NCBI GenBank assembly: GCA_023251135.1
Contig: JAHEZJ010000043.1
Span: 1-38,251, forward strand
Reading direction: 5' to 3'
Source: Flavobacterium sp.
GTDB lineage: Bacteria > Bacteroidota > Bacteroidia > Flavobacteriales > Flavobacteriaceae
Length of the DNA: 38,251 bases
In this document: in pieces, positions 31,300-38,251 of the stretch
Layout: every line of letters begins with the position of its first letter
Numbering within the stretch: the stretch's first letter is position 1
Made by a program: the position numbers and the translations under genes
The notes under the pieces: model-generated
The model's database searches: none
Told to the model about the DNA's origin: nothing
What the model saw: only the letters and a program-made list of their open reading frames with translations

Positions 31300-34095
31300 A
31301 TGCAAATTGATCTTTCGACACTCGACCCAAAACATAATATTATCATTAAAGGAGCGCAGGTACATAATTTAAAAAATGTAGATGTTGCAATACCCCGAAA
31401 TAAACTTGTTGTTATTACTGGTCTTTCAGGATCTGGTAAATCAAGTCTGGCATTTGATACCTTGTATGCCGAAGGACAGCGCCGTTATGTAGAAAGTTTA
31501 TCTTCCTATGCACGTCAGTTTTTGGGGCGTTTGGACAAACCGAAGGTAGAATACATTAAAGGTATTGCTCCAGCTATTGCGATTGAGCAAAAGGTAAATA
31601 CAACCAATGCCCGTTCTACCGTTGGAACTTCTACAGAAATATACGATTATATAAAACTTTTGTTTGCCCGAATTGGCCGTACGTATTCGCCCGTTTCCGG
31701 ACAGGAAGTGAAAAAAAATACGGTTACCGATGTCATTACCGATGTGAAAGCTTTGGAACTTGACAGCAAATGGCTGCTTCTTGCTCCTATTCATCTCGAG
31801 GAAGGCAGACAATTAGAAGACAAATTAAAAGTACTGTTGCAACAAGGGTTTGCCCGTATTTTAGTCAACAATGAAATGGTACGTCTGGACGATTTTTCAC
31901 CGGCAGATCTTCATCAATTAGACAATAAGGATATACTGTTGATTATTGACCGTATCGTGGTTAAAGACGAAGAGGAATTCTACAACCGTCTGGCTGATGC
32001 TGTACAGACCGCTTTTTTTGAAGGAAAAGGTATTTGTTATTTACAGGAATTAAACTCCGAAAAAAGATTCTCCTATTCTAATAATTTTGAATTGGACGGC
32101 ATTACTTTTTTAGAACCCAACGTTCATTTATTCAGTTTCAATAATCCGTATGGAGCCTGCCCTGTTTGTGAAGGTTACGGAAATATTATTGGCATCGATT
32201 CTGATCTGGTTGTCCCAAATACTTCCTTATCTGTTTTCGAAAGTGCGATTTATCCCTGGAGAGGCGAAAGCATGAGCTGGTACAAAGACGAGCTGGTAAA
32301 ACATGCGTACAAATTTGATTTCCCGATTCACAAACCCTATTTCGAACTCTCAGAAGAACAAAAAGAGGTATTATGGAAAGGTAACCAATACTTTCAAGGT
32401 CTGAATGATTTTTTCAAAGAACTTGAAGAGAAAAATTATAAAATTCAAAATCGTGTCATGTTGTCCCGTTACCGCGGAAAAACAAAATGTCACGTTTGCC
32501 GTGGAAAACGTTTACGCGAAGAGGCTTCTTACGTAAAAATCAACGGAAAAACGGTTTCCGATTTAGTCGACCTGCCTATTAAACATTTGGTTACTTTTTT
32601 CAAAAACATCGATTTAAATGTTTACGAACAGCAGATCGCAAAACGATTAATGGTCGAAATCAACAATCGTTTGTCCTTTTTGACCGAAGTAGGCTTAGAT
32701 TACCTGACTTTAAACCGAAACTCGGCAACACTGTCGGGAGGAGAATCACAACGTATCAATCTGGCCACTTCGCTAGGGAGCAGCCTTGTTGGATCGATGT
32801 ACATCCTCGATGAACCCAGTATTGGTTTGCACCCTAAAGATTCCGAAAGATTGATTAAAGTTTTACTGTCATTACGTGATTTAGGCAATACGGTAATCGT
32901 GGTGGAACACGACGAAGACATCATGAAAGCTGCCGATATGATTATTGATATTGGTCCCGAAGCAGGAACTTTTGGTGGAAACTTAGTCGCCCAGGGCACG
33001 TATAAAGAGATTTTGCAATCGGATTCGCTTACCGCCAAATACCTGAACGGTGATTTAGAAATTTCGGTTCCAAAAAGAAGACGAAAATTTAAAAACCATA
33101 TTGATATTGTCGGAGCAAGAGAAAATAACTTAAAAAATATCAATGTTACTTTTCCTTTAGACGTTTTAACGGTTGTTACCGGAGTTTCAGGAAGCGGAAA
33201 AAGTACACTGATTAAAAAGATACTCTTTCCGGCTATGCAAAAAAAGCTGGACAGTGCTGCTGAAAAAGCGGGTCAGTTTAGCGAACTAAAAGGTTCTTTT
33301 TCACAAATCAAACATATCGAATACGTCGATCAAAATCCAATTGGAAGAAGTTCCAGATCCAATCCGGTAACATACATCAAGGCCTACGATGATATTCGTG
33401 ATTTATATGCAAAAGAAAAACTATCCAAAATAAGAGGATATCAGGCCAAACACTTTTCTTTTAACGTAGACGGTGGCCGATGCGAAACTTGTAAAGGAGA
33501 AGGTTCTATAAATGTCGAGATGGTCTTTATGGCCGATGTTTCGCTACCCTGCGAAACCTGTAGCGGTAAACGTTTCAAAAAAGAAATTCTAGAAATCAAT
33601 TTCGACGAGAAAAACATCAACGATATTCTAACCATGACTATTGATGATGCCATTGCATTTTTTGACAAAAACAAGCAAACCAAAATCACACAAAAATTAC
33701 AGCCTTTACAGGACGTAGGTTTGGGTTATGTTCAATTGGGGCAATCCTCTTCAACGCTTTCGGGTGGTGAAGCACAGCGTATTAAACTCGCTTCCTTTTT
33801 GGTAAAAGGGGTTACAAAAGACAAGGCCTTATTTGTTTTTGACGAACCGACAACTGGTCTGCATTTTCATGACATCAAAAAATTGATGGCTTCTTTTGAT
33901 GCCTTAATCGAAAAAGGGCATTCCATTATTGTAATCGAACACAATCTCGACCTTATCAAATGTGCCGACTGGATTATTGATCTGGGGCCTGAAGGTGGTG
34001 AAAACGGTGGACATTTACTGGCCACAGGAACTCCCGAAGACATTGTAAAAGTAAAAGAATCCGTTACCGGGATATACCTGAAAGACAAGTTATAA
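31300..34095 (+). CDS. uvrA: excinuclease ABC subunit A
   Basis: A 931-residue DNA damage sensor of nucleotide excision repair, acting with UvrB and UvrC. It has two ABC ATPase halves: Walker A GLSGSGKSS (41-49) and GVSGSGKST (from about 628), with signatures LSGGESQR and LSGGEAQR. Cysteine pairs for zinc are CPVC (about 287), CHVC (about 397), CETC (about 728) and CETC (about 751). The early UvrA signature YAEGQRRYVESLSSYARQFL is intact (in part). Length is normal. The start is ATG 31300, supported by the -7 element. It ends in a long hairpin facing a minus-strand gene. Confidence 0.97.
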   Translation: MQIDLSTLDPKHNIIIKGAQVHNLKNVDVAIPRNKLVVITGLSGSGKSSLAFDTLYAEGQRRYVESLSSYARQFLGRLDKPKVEYIKGIAPAIAIEQKVNTTNARSTVGTSTEIYDYIKLLFARIGRTYSPVSGQEVKKNTVTDVITDVKALELDSKWLLLAPIHLEEGRQLEDKLKVLLQQGFARILVNNEMVRLDDFSPADLHQLDNKDILLIIDRIVVKDEEEFYNRLADAVQTAFFEGKGICYLQELNSEKRFSYSNNFELDGITFLEPNVHLFSFNNPYGACPVCEGYGNIIGIDSDLVVPNTSLSVFESAIYPWRGESMSWYKDELVKHAYKFDFPIHKPYFELSEEQKEVLWKGNQYFQGLNDFFKELEEKNYKIQNRVMLSRYRGKTKCHVCRGKRLREEASYVKINGKTVSDLVDLPIKHLVTFFKNIDLNVYEQQIAKRLMVEINNRLSFLTEVGLDYLTLNRNSATLSGGESQRINLATSLGSSLVGSMYILDEPSIGLHPKDSERLIKVLLSLRDLGNTVIVVEHDEDIMKAADMIIDIGPEAGTFGGNLVAQGTYKEILQSDSLTAKYLNGDLEISVPKRRRKFKNHIDIVGARENNLKNINVTFPLDVLTVVTGVSGSGKSTLIKKILFPAMQKKLDSAAEKAGQFSELKGSFSQIKHIEYVDQNPIGRSSRSNPVTYIKAYDDIRDLYAKEKLSKIRGYQAKHFSFNVDGGRCETCKGEGSINVEMVFMADVSLPCETCSGKRFKKEILEINFDEKNINDILTMTIDDAIAFFDKNKQTKITQKLQPLQDVGLGYVQLGQSSSTLSGGEAQRIKLASFLVKGVTKDKALFVFDEPTTGLHFHDIKKLMASFDALIEKGHSIIVIEHNLDLIKCADWIIDLGPEGGENGGHLLATGTPEDIVKVKESVTGIYLKDKL

Positions 34096-34114
34096 CTCTG
34101 GTGAAATTCCAATA

Positions 34115-34166
34115 AAAAAAATCCAAATCCCAATACGGCTACTTGTATTGGGATTTGGATTTTTTT
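34115..34166. terminator. long bidirectional hairpin after uvrA
   Basis: Bases 34115-34136 pair perfectly with 34145-34166 over 22 bp (core ATCCAAATCCCAATAC) around an 8-base loop. A-runs on the left and T-runs on the right suit termination in both directions. Confidence 0.9.
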
Positions 34167-34185
34167 AATTTCTTTTTTTAAGTTA

Positions 34186-34485
34186 CTACGCTACTAAACA
34201 TTTTTCTTCAAAAGGAAAACCATCCTCATCGATGGCAACCAGTACTTTTTTCTGCTTAGAGGCTTCTATTGTCAGATAAAGCCATGCAAATGACCACAAT
34301 CCCAGAGTCAGGCAAAAGATCATAAAATTTAAACTATGATTTACCACTTTTCCACCTTTAGTAAGAACAGCAAAAAGCAATTCATCATTTCGTTCTTCCA
34401 GTGTAAATCCATTATGAATTTTGTTTGATATCATATTAGAAAATACTTGCAAACTTTGTTCTTGGCTGAGTCGACCGTTCTTCAT
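34186..34485 (-). CDS. small single-helix membrane protein of unknown function
   Basis: A 99-residue protein. The N-terminal 45 residues are soluble and charged (SLQVFSNMISNKIHNGFTLEERNDELLFAVL in part, then TKGGKVVNH). One strong membrane segment follows, FMIFCLTLGLWSFAWLYLTI (about 54-73). A short charged tail, EASKQKKVLVAIDEDGFPFEE, comes last. It may be an inner-membrane accessory protein. No family or partner is recognised. The 282 bases upstream hold no other gene. Confidence 0.7.
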   Translation of the reverse strand: MKNGRLSQEQSLQVFSNMISNKIHNGFTLEERNDELLFAVLTKGGKVVNHSLNFMIFCLTLGLWSFAWLYLTIEASKQKKVLVAIDEDGFPFEEKCLVA

Positions 34486-34767
34486 AATAATCCGTTAAAA
34501 ATTAATCCAAATACTACTACAATTACTCCACAAATTATAAATTCTCAAAAAGCATTCTAATTTAGAGAACACCGCAAAGTACACTTTTATTGTTATCAGT
34601 CCGATATCATTAACTTATAACGCAAAATGTTGTCATATTCTTAGCTAAAGTTAAATTTTATAAAATTAACCACAAAATGAAAAACTGTTAAAATTTTAAG
34701 ACTACTCACAGAGTATCAATCTCTTACCTCGAACTCTCCATATTCTCTTACTTCTATAATCTTGCCT

Positions 34768-36420
34768 CTATTTTTCATTCTTAACCTTAAAAGAAGGTGT
34801 TTCATAATCCTTCTTCAGGTAACTCTCCGGAATTGTTGTAGTATTCCCGTCTCGCAGTGCGTTGTAATGCGGAGACATGATTTCGATTCCGGCCGCGTTA
34901 AACGTATCCTGAATGTTTTGATGCAGGGAGGAGTAAATCAGAGGTTGTTTCGTAGGCATTTTGGTATAGACATTAATCTGGTACGAAACATAAAAGTCAT
35001 CCAGACTGGTTTGCAGGACAAAAGGAGCCGGCGTCTGCTCTGTCATTTCTGTTTTTAAAGCCGCTTCGATCAGCGCTTTGTAAATGTCTTTCCACGGAAC
35101 ATCATAACCAATTGTAACGGTCGTATGAATTAGCAATCCGTTATTCACCTCTTTGGTATTGGCCGAAAAGTTGGTAGAAGTACTCGACAAAACGGTCGCA
35201 TTGGGAATGGTAATATCCTCAAATTTAGGTGTTCTGACACGGGTGACCAAAGCTGTTTTCTCAATCACTTCCCCACTCACATCACCAATCTTAATAAAAT
35301 CTCCAATTTTAAACGGACGCATATAGGTAATCACTAATCCTGCAACCATATTGGCAATGGCATTGGAGGATCCCAGAGAAAATAAAATCCCCACAAAAAC
35401 CGAAACCCCTTTGAATATAGGAGAATCCGAGCCCGGTAAATACGGAAATATGACAACCAGCATAAAAGCCAGCATTAAAAAGCGAATGATATTAAAAGTC
35501 GGCATCGCCCAGTCACTATAGAAACCATCAATTTTAATATTCTCTTTTTTAATTTCATCAAAAAAGAATTTGATCACTCTTATCGCATATTTAAAAATGA
35601 TTAAAATAACAACAATGGTAACTAAACTTGGCAGGAAGCCAACAAAGCCCATAACCGCAAGTTTTGCCGGCGAAAGAATCCAACGCAACAAGGTGGTCGT
35701 ATAAGCTTCTGTAGCGGGAAAAATACTAAACAATAAGGGTAATGAAAGGTATACGATTAAAATCAGCGTAATAGCTTTAATAACACCATACAATCGCATC
35801 AGTAAAAACTGTTGCTTTTGAGGCGAAAGAATGCTGATACTATTGTACTTGAAGCCTTTAAAATATCGGTCGCTATTTTTTAAGATGTACAGTTTTACTC
35901 TGTTGAAAATTTTGCCGACAAAGTATAAAACAATACCAATAATCAAAACCAGCAGTGCGGTATATCCAAGCCTTTTTGGAAGCATCGAATAATTGTCGTT
36001 CTGATACACAATAGCTCTTTTGATCAGATTTAAATTTCGCTTTGCGATAAAATCTGCCGTTTGATTTTCAGCTTTTCCATCCACATCTAAAACAGACATG
36101 ATTACAAAATCATTATTGTAGACGATATCCTGAGAGATATCTGAAGGCACAAGGGCAATAGAATCTGCTACAAAAAAAGAATCTTCGTACAGTTTTCTGA
36201 TTTTCTCTGTAATGGCATTTGCCCTGCTTTCGGGAGAAAAAGAACCTACTTTATTGTACACATAAAAAAGTGTGTCCTTAAAAGGTTTTACAGGATAACC
36301 TTTCGGTTTTATTTCCTTAACGGCTATTTTGGGGGTTTGAGAACTGTCTTTCTGAGCAAAAGCCAGTGAAGAAAACAAAGTAATAAAAACTGTTAAAAAA
36401 CAAAGTATTTTATTTTTCAT
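34768..36420 (-). CDS. mechanosensitive ion channel of the MscS family
   Basis: A 550-residue channel protein that opens under membrane tension to release solutes on osmotic downshift. A signal peptide (about 1-22, ending AFAQ) is followed by a periplasmic domain of about 125 residues. Helices lie at about 152-172, 208-234, 253-283 and 310-328. The pore helix with SLGSSNAIANMVAGL (348-362) follows, and then the MscS beta-domain with KIGDFIKIGDVSGEV (371-385) and DITIPNATVLSS (402-413). It is longer than E. coli MscS because of the exported N-terminal domain. A TATATTTG -7 box lies just upstream on the minus strand (36462-36455). Confidence 0.92.
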   Translation of the reverse strand: MKNKILCFLTVFITLFSSLAFAQKDSSQTPKIAVKEIKPKGYPVKPFKDTLFYVYNKVGSFSPESRANAITEKIRKLYEDSFFVADSIALVPSDISQDIVYNNDFVIMSVLDVDGKAENQTADFIAKRNLNLIKRAIVYQNDNYSMLPKRLGYTALLVLIIGIVLYFVGKIFNRVKLYILKNSDRYFKGFKYNSISILSPQKQQFLLMRLYGVIKAITLILIVYLSLPLLFSIFPATEAYTTTLLRWILSPAKLAVMGFVGFLPSLVTIVVILIIFKYAIRVIKFFFDEIKKENIKIDGFYSDWAMPTFNIIRFLMLAFMLVVIFPYLPGSDSPIFKGVSVFVGILFSLGSSNAIANMVAGLVITYMRPFKIGDFIKIGDVSGEVIEKTALVTRVRTPKFEDITIPNATVLSSTSTNFSANTKEVNNGLLIHTTVTIGYDVPWKDIYKALIEAALKTEMTEQTPAPFVLQTSLDDFYVSYQINVYTKMPTKQPLIYSSLHQNIQDTFNAAGIEIMSPHYNALRDGNTTTIPESYLKKDYETPSFKVKNEK

Positions 36421-36454
36421 ATACTGTCAGCAATAAGTTGGTTAACCTTTCTAA

Positions 36455-36462
36455 CAAATATA
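36455..36462 (-). promoter_or_regulatory. -7 element of the MscS-type gene
   Basis: The minus-strand sequence TATATTTG matches TAnnTTTG, 34 bases before the start codon at 36420. The -33 box is not evident. Confidence 0.45.
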
Positions 36463-36516
36463 AAAACAAAACAGCTTCAATTGTAAATTACTTTTGCTTT
36501 CTCTGTAAAAATCGCA

Positions 36517-37986
36517 TTACATTTTTATTCCTATCTTTTTCAAAATAGTATCGATTACTTTATTGATCTCAGGAGAGATCGCAAACTTATAATTTAAATA
36601 AACATATAAAATGGTTACTAAAATTGATTTCAATGCAATACTAATCAATTGATAAAAAGGAAACTCCCAAAAGTAAAACAATAAAAATAATGCAAATGTA
36701 ATTAACATCGAATATATTGTCTGAATCGTAAAAGGATACAAATGAAGCCTTTTAACCACAAAAAGCAGTTTGGCCAGACTATATAAAGTAATCGATAATA
36801 AAGTAGCAAAAGCAGATCCGAAGATTCCAAAAATTGGAATAAAGATCATGTTTAAAATTACGGTCAACGCAACCAGCATTAATCCTAAATACAATACCAT
36901 ACGGTAATATTTAGTATTAAAAATAATCGCATTATTGTTTCCTAAAATTAAATCAAAGTATTTAGACAAGCCAATCATAAATACAACTGCAATTCCACCA
37001 CTGTATTCTTTTGGAACCAACTCGTATAACTGGCCGATATTTACGAATATGCAAAGCATTACAAAACCACCCACAATCTGCAGGTTTATTGACGTTTTTT
37101 TGTAAAGCTGATTCAACTCATCATGTTTGTTGTCATGCATTAATTTTGCCGTAATGGGGTATACAATCTGATGCATGGCACGGCTTGGAACCGAAATAAC
37201 CAAAGCAATATAGGTGGCAACAGAATAGAAAGCAATATTTTCAATCTGCATATATTGATTTAAGATCATTTTATCGCCATCCAAAAGTAAATTGGCAACA
37301 CTTCCGGATAAAATAATATAGAAAGTGTATACTAATATATCTTTTGTATTTGCTGGTATTGTAAACTGAAAAGTTGGTTTCTGAATACTAAATGCATACA
37401 GCATGGTTATCAGGAATGCTAAAAAATATAAAATTGCTGTTGCATATACAAAACCTTCTACGCTAAGCCAATTGTAGTAAACACCTATTAGTAGAAATAA
37501 TGAAAACAATCGTAAACCGACTTCCTTTACAAAGTTTCCAAAAACAGAATGCATGTTTACCCGCAACCAGGCGTAAAAAATTTCAAAATAGGCCATACAC
37601 AACCCAATAAAAGGTATTAACCAAATATAACTTCTTACAATCGCATTCTTTTTTGACAAAAAGAACAGGATCTCATCATAAAAAACAAGACCTATCAGTA
37701 AAAGTGGAATTATTAATAGCAGAGGAAACAAAACCGTAAAGGATAGAAAACGGGATTTTTCTTCCTCCGTTTGATATTGCGAATAAAATTTAACCAAGGT
37801 ATTTTGCATTCCAATCGCAAACAAAGGCATAATCACATTGGCACAAGAAGTCACATAATTAGTTAAACCATAAAAAGTTGCACCCAAAAAAACAGGATAC
37901 AAATAAAGTGTATTAATGGCTCCAATACCGAAACCTATATAAGTGATAATTGTATTTTTAAAAGACTGATTTAAAACAATACCCAT
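36517..37986 (-). CDS. polysaccharide/oligosaccharide flippase (Wzx-like, MOP superfamily)
   Basis: A 489-residue inner-membrane protein with about 12-14 hydrophobic helices spread over its length and short loops, the MATE/MOP pattern of Wzx flippases. The first helix begins NTIITYIGFGIGAINTLYLYP, and an early charged loop is SQYQTEEEKSRF. It would flip lipid-linked glycans to the periplasmic face. The next gene upstream appears to be a glycosyltransferase, which supports a role in surface polysaccharide or lipopolysaccharide O-chain assembly. The exact substrate is not readable. Spacing to the mscS-type gene is 96 bases, so they may be separate units. Confidence 0.88.
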   Translation of the reverse strand: MGIVLNQSFKNTIITYIGFGIGAINTLYLYPVFLGATFYGLTNYVTSCANVIMPLFAIGMQNTLVKFYSQYQTEEEKSRFLSFTVLFPLLLIIPLLLIGLVFYDEILFFLSKKNAIVRSYIWLIPFIGLCMAYFEIFYAWLRVNMHSVFGNFVKEVGLRLFSLFLLIGVYYNWLSVEGFVYATAILYFLAFLITMLYAFSIQKPTFQFTIPANTKDILVYTFYIILSGSVANLLLDGDKMILNQYMQIENIAFYSVATYIALVISVPSRAMHQIVYPITAKLMHDNKHDELNQLYKKTSINLQIVGGFVMLCIFVNIGQLYELVPKEYSGGIAVVFMIGLSKYFDLILGNNNAIIFNTKYYRMVLYLGLMLVALTVILNMIFIPIFGIFGSAFATLLSITLYSLAKLLFVVKRLHLYPFTIQTIYSMLITFALFLLFYFWEFPFYQLISIALKSILVTILYVYLNYKFAISPEINKVIDTILKKIGIKM

Positions 37987-38071
37987 TGTAAATTTTTGAT
38001 TGCAGATTTTAGATTTATTGCAGATTGTTTATCGAAATTTAGCACCAAATTCACAACCACCAACACATAAT

Positions 38072-38251
38072 TTATAACTTATTAACCAGCTCCGCTAACT
38101 GTTTTGTTAGATTTTTTCTGGAATATTGTTGCAAACCAACACCGTTAGCCTGTAACTTACCCTCCAGAAACTGATTATAAAAGTCCAAAAGTACACTTTT
38201 TAACTTCGCTTTTTCAGAATAGTCAAAAAATACTCCTGTATTCGTTTCTTT
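38072..38251 (-). CDS. C-terminal end of a probable glycosyltransferase (partial)
   Basis: The minus-strand frame is open from the window edge to a TAA at 38074-38072, giving 59 residues. They include ETNTGVFFDY, EKAKLKSVLLDFYNQFLEGK and LTKQLAELVNKL. A GVFF-type turn followed by two helices and a Leu-rich end is how GT4/GT1-family glycosyltransferases finish. The flippase gene that follows agrees with this. Only the tail is visible, so the family is tentative. Confidence 0.6.
   Translation of the reverse strand, partial: KETNTGVFFDYSEKAKLKSVLLDFYNQFLEGKLQANGVGLQQYSRKNLTKQLAELVNKL

Noticed and set aside
32700-33143. Antisense frames within uvrA and other large genes
   Set aside because: They overlap strongly conserved coding sequence on the other strand and have no recognisable product; they are shadows of the real frames.
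34486-34767. A gene in the gap before the 99-residue membrane protein
   Set aside because: Short frames only, all ending within a few codons; nothing but AT-rich sequence.

Overview
The window looks like chromosome from a flavobacterium (Bacteroidota, probably Flavobacterium or a close relative). The DNA is AT-rich. Several genes are preceded by the Bacteroidota -7 element TAnnTTTG, and two or three of these also have a TTTG about 20 bases upstream. Shine-Dalgarno sequences are mostly absent. Many genes belong to families typical of the group, such as DUF6146, DUF6787, YaiO-type barrels and BatA-domain proteins. There are no rRNA or tRNA genes, CRISPR arrays, insertion sequences or phage genes. 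Most of the window is core genome.

Layout. 1-1337 is the end of a TonB-dependent outer-membrane receptor. 1484-5418 holds a divergent pair (2[4Fe-4S] ferredoxin and LuxC-type acyl-CoA reductase), then serC and a serA-like dehydrogenase for serine synthesis. 5527-7555 holds small cell-envelope and unknown proteins. 7857-9539 holds a LolD-like ABC ATPase with an unexpected two-helix membrane insert, then a TIGR02757 protein.

9611-15971 is a tight five-gene operon and the most interesting region. It encodes a membrane-anchored HEAT-repeat protein, a PgaC/BcsA-like processive glycosyltransferase, a TPR plus YaiO-type outer-membrane barrel, a secreted DUF4838 glycosidase-like protein, and a stand-alone receiver domain that lacks its phospho-acceptor Asp. 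Together these resemble a synthase-dependent exopolysaccharide export system whose control subunit is not an ordinary phosphorylated regulator. This is inference from gene content.

16075-23446 carries a DEAD-family helicase with motif II DEFD, a lactonase-type beta-propeller, a BatA-domain protein, a dihydroorotase homologue without its zinc-binding HxH, a small membrane protein and an esterase. 23562-25321 is a minus-strand operon (MBL hydrolase, a membrane-anchored protein, a lipoprotein). 25412-29417 has a conserved protein of unknown function, Bcp peroxiredoxin, an endonuclease III without Fe-S cysteines, and a TPR protein.

30013-30792 is an ECF sigma factor followed by a 47-residue protein. 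31300-34095 is uvrA. 34186-38251 is on the minus strand: a small membrane protein, an MscS channel, a polysaccharide flippase and the C-terminal end of what is probably a glycosyltransferase, suggesting a surface-polysaccharide locus beyond the right edge.

Intergenic DNA is also structured. Almost every convergent gene pair is separated by a long, often perfect inverted repeat with its own sequence. At least two dispersed palindromic elements are present (4263-4395 and 20906-20993).
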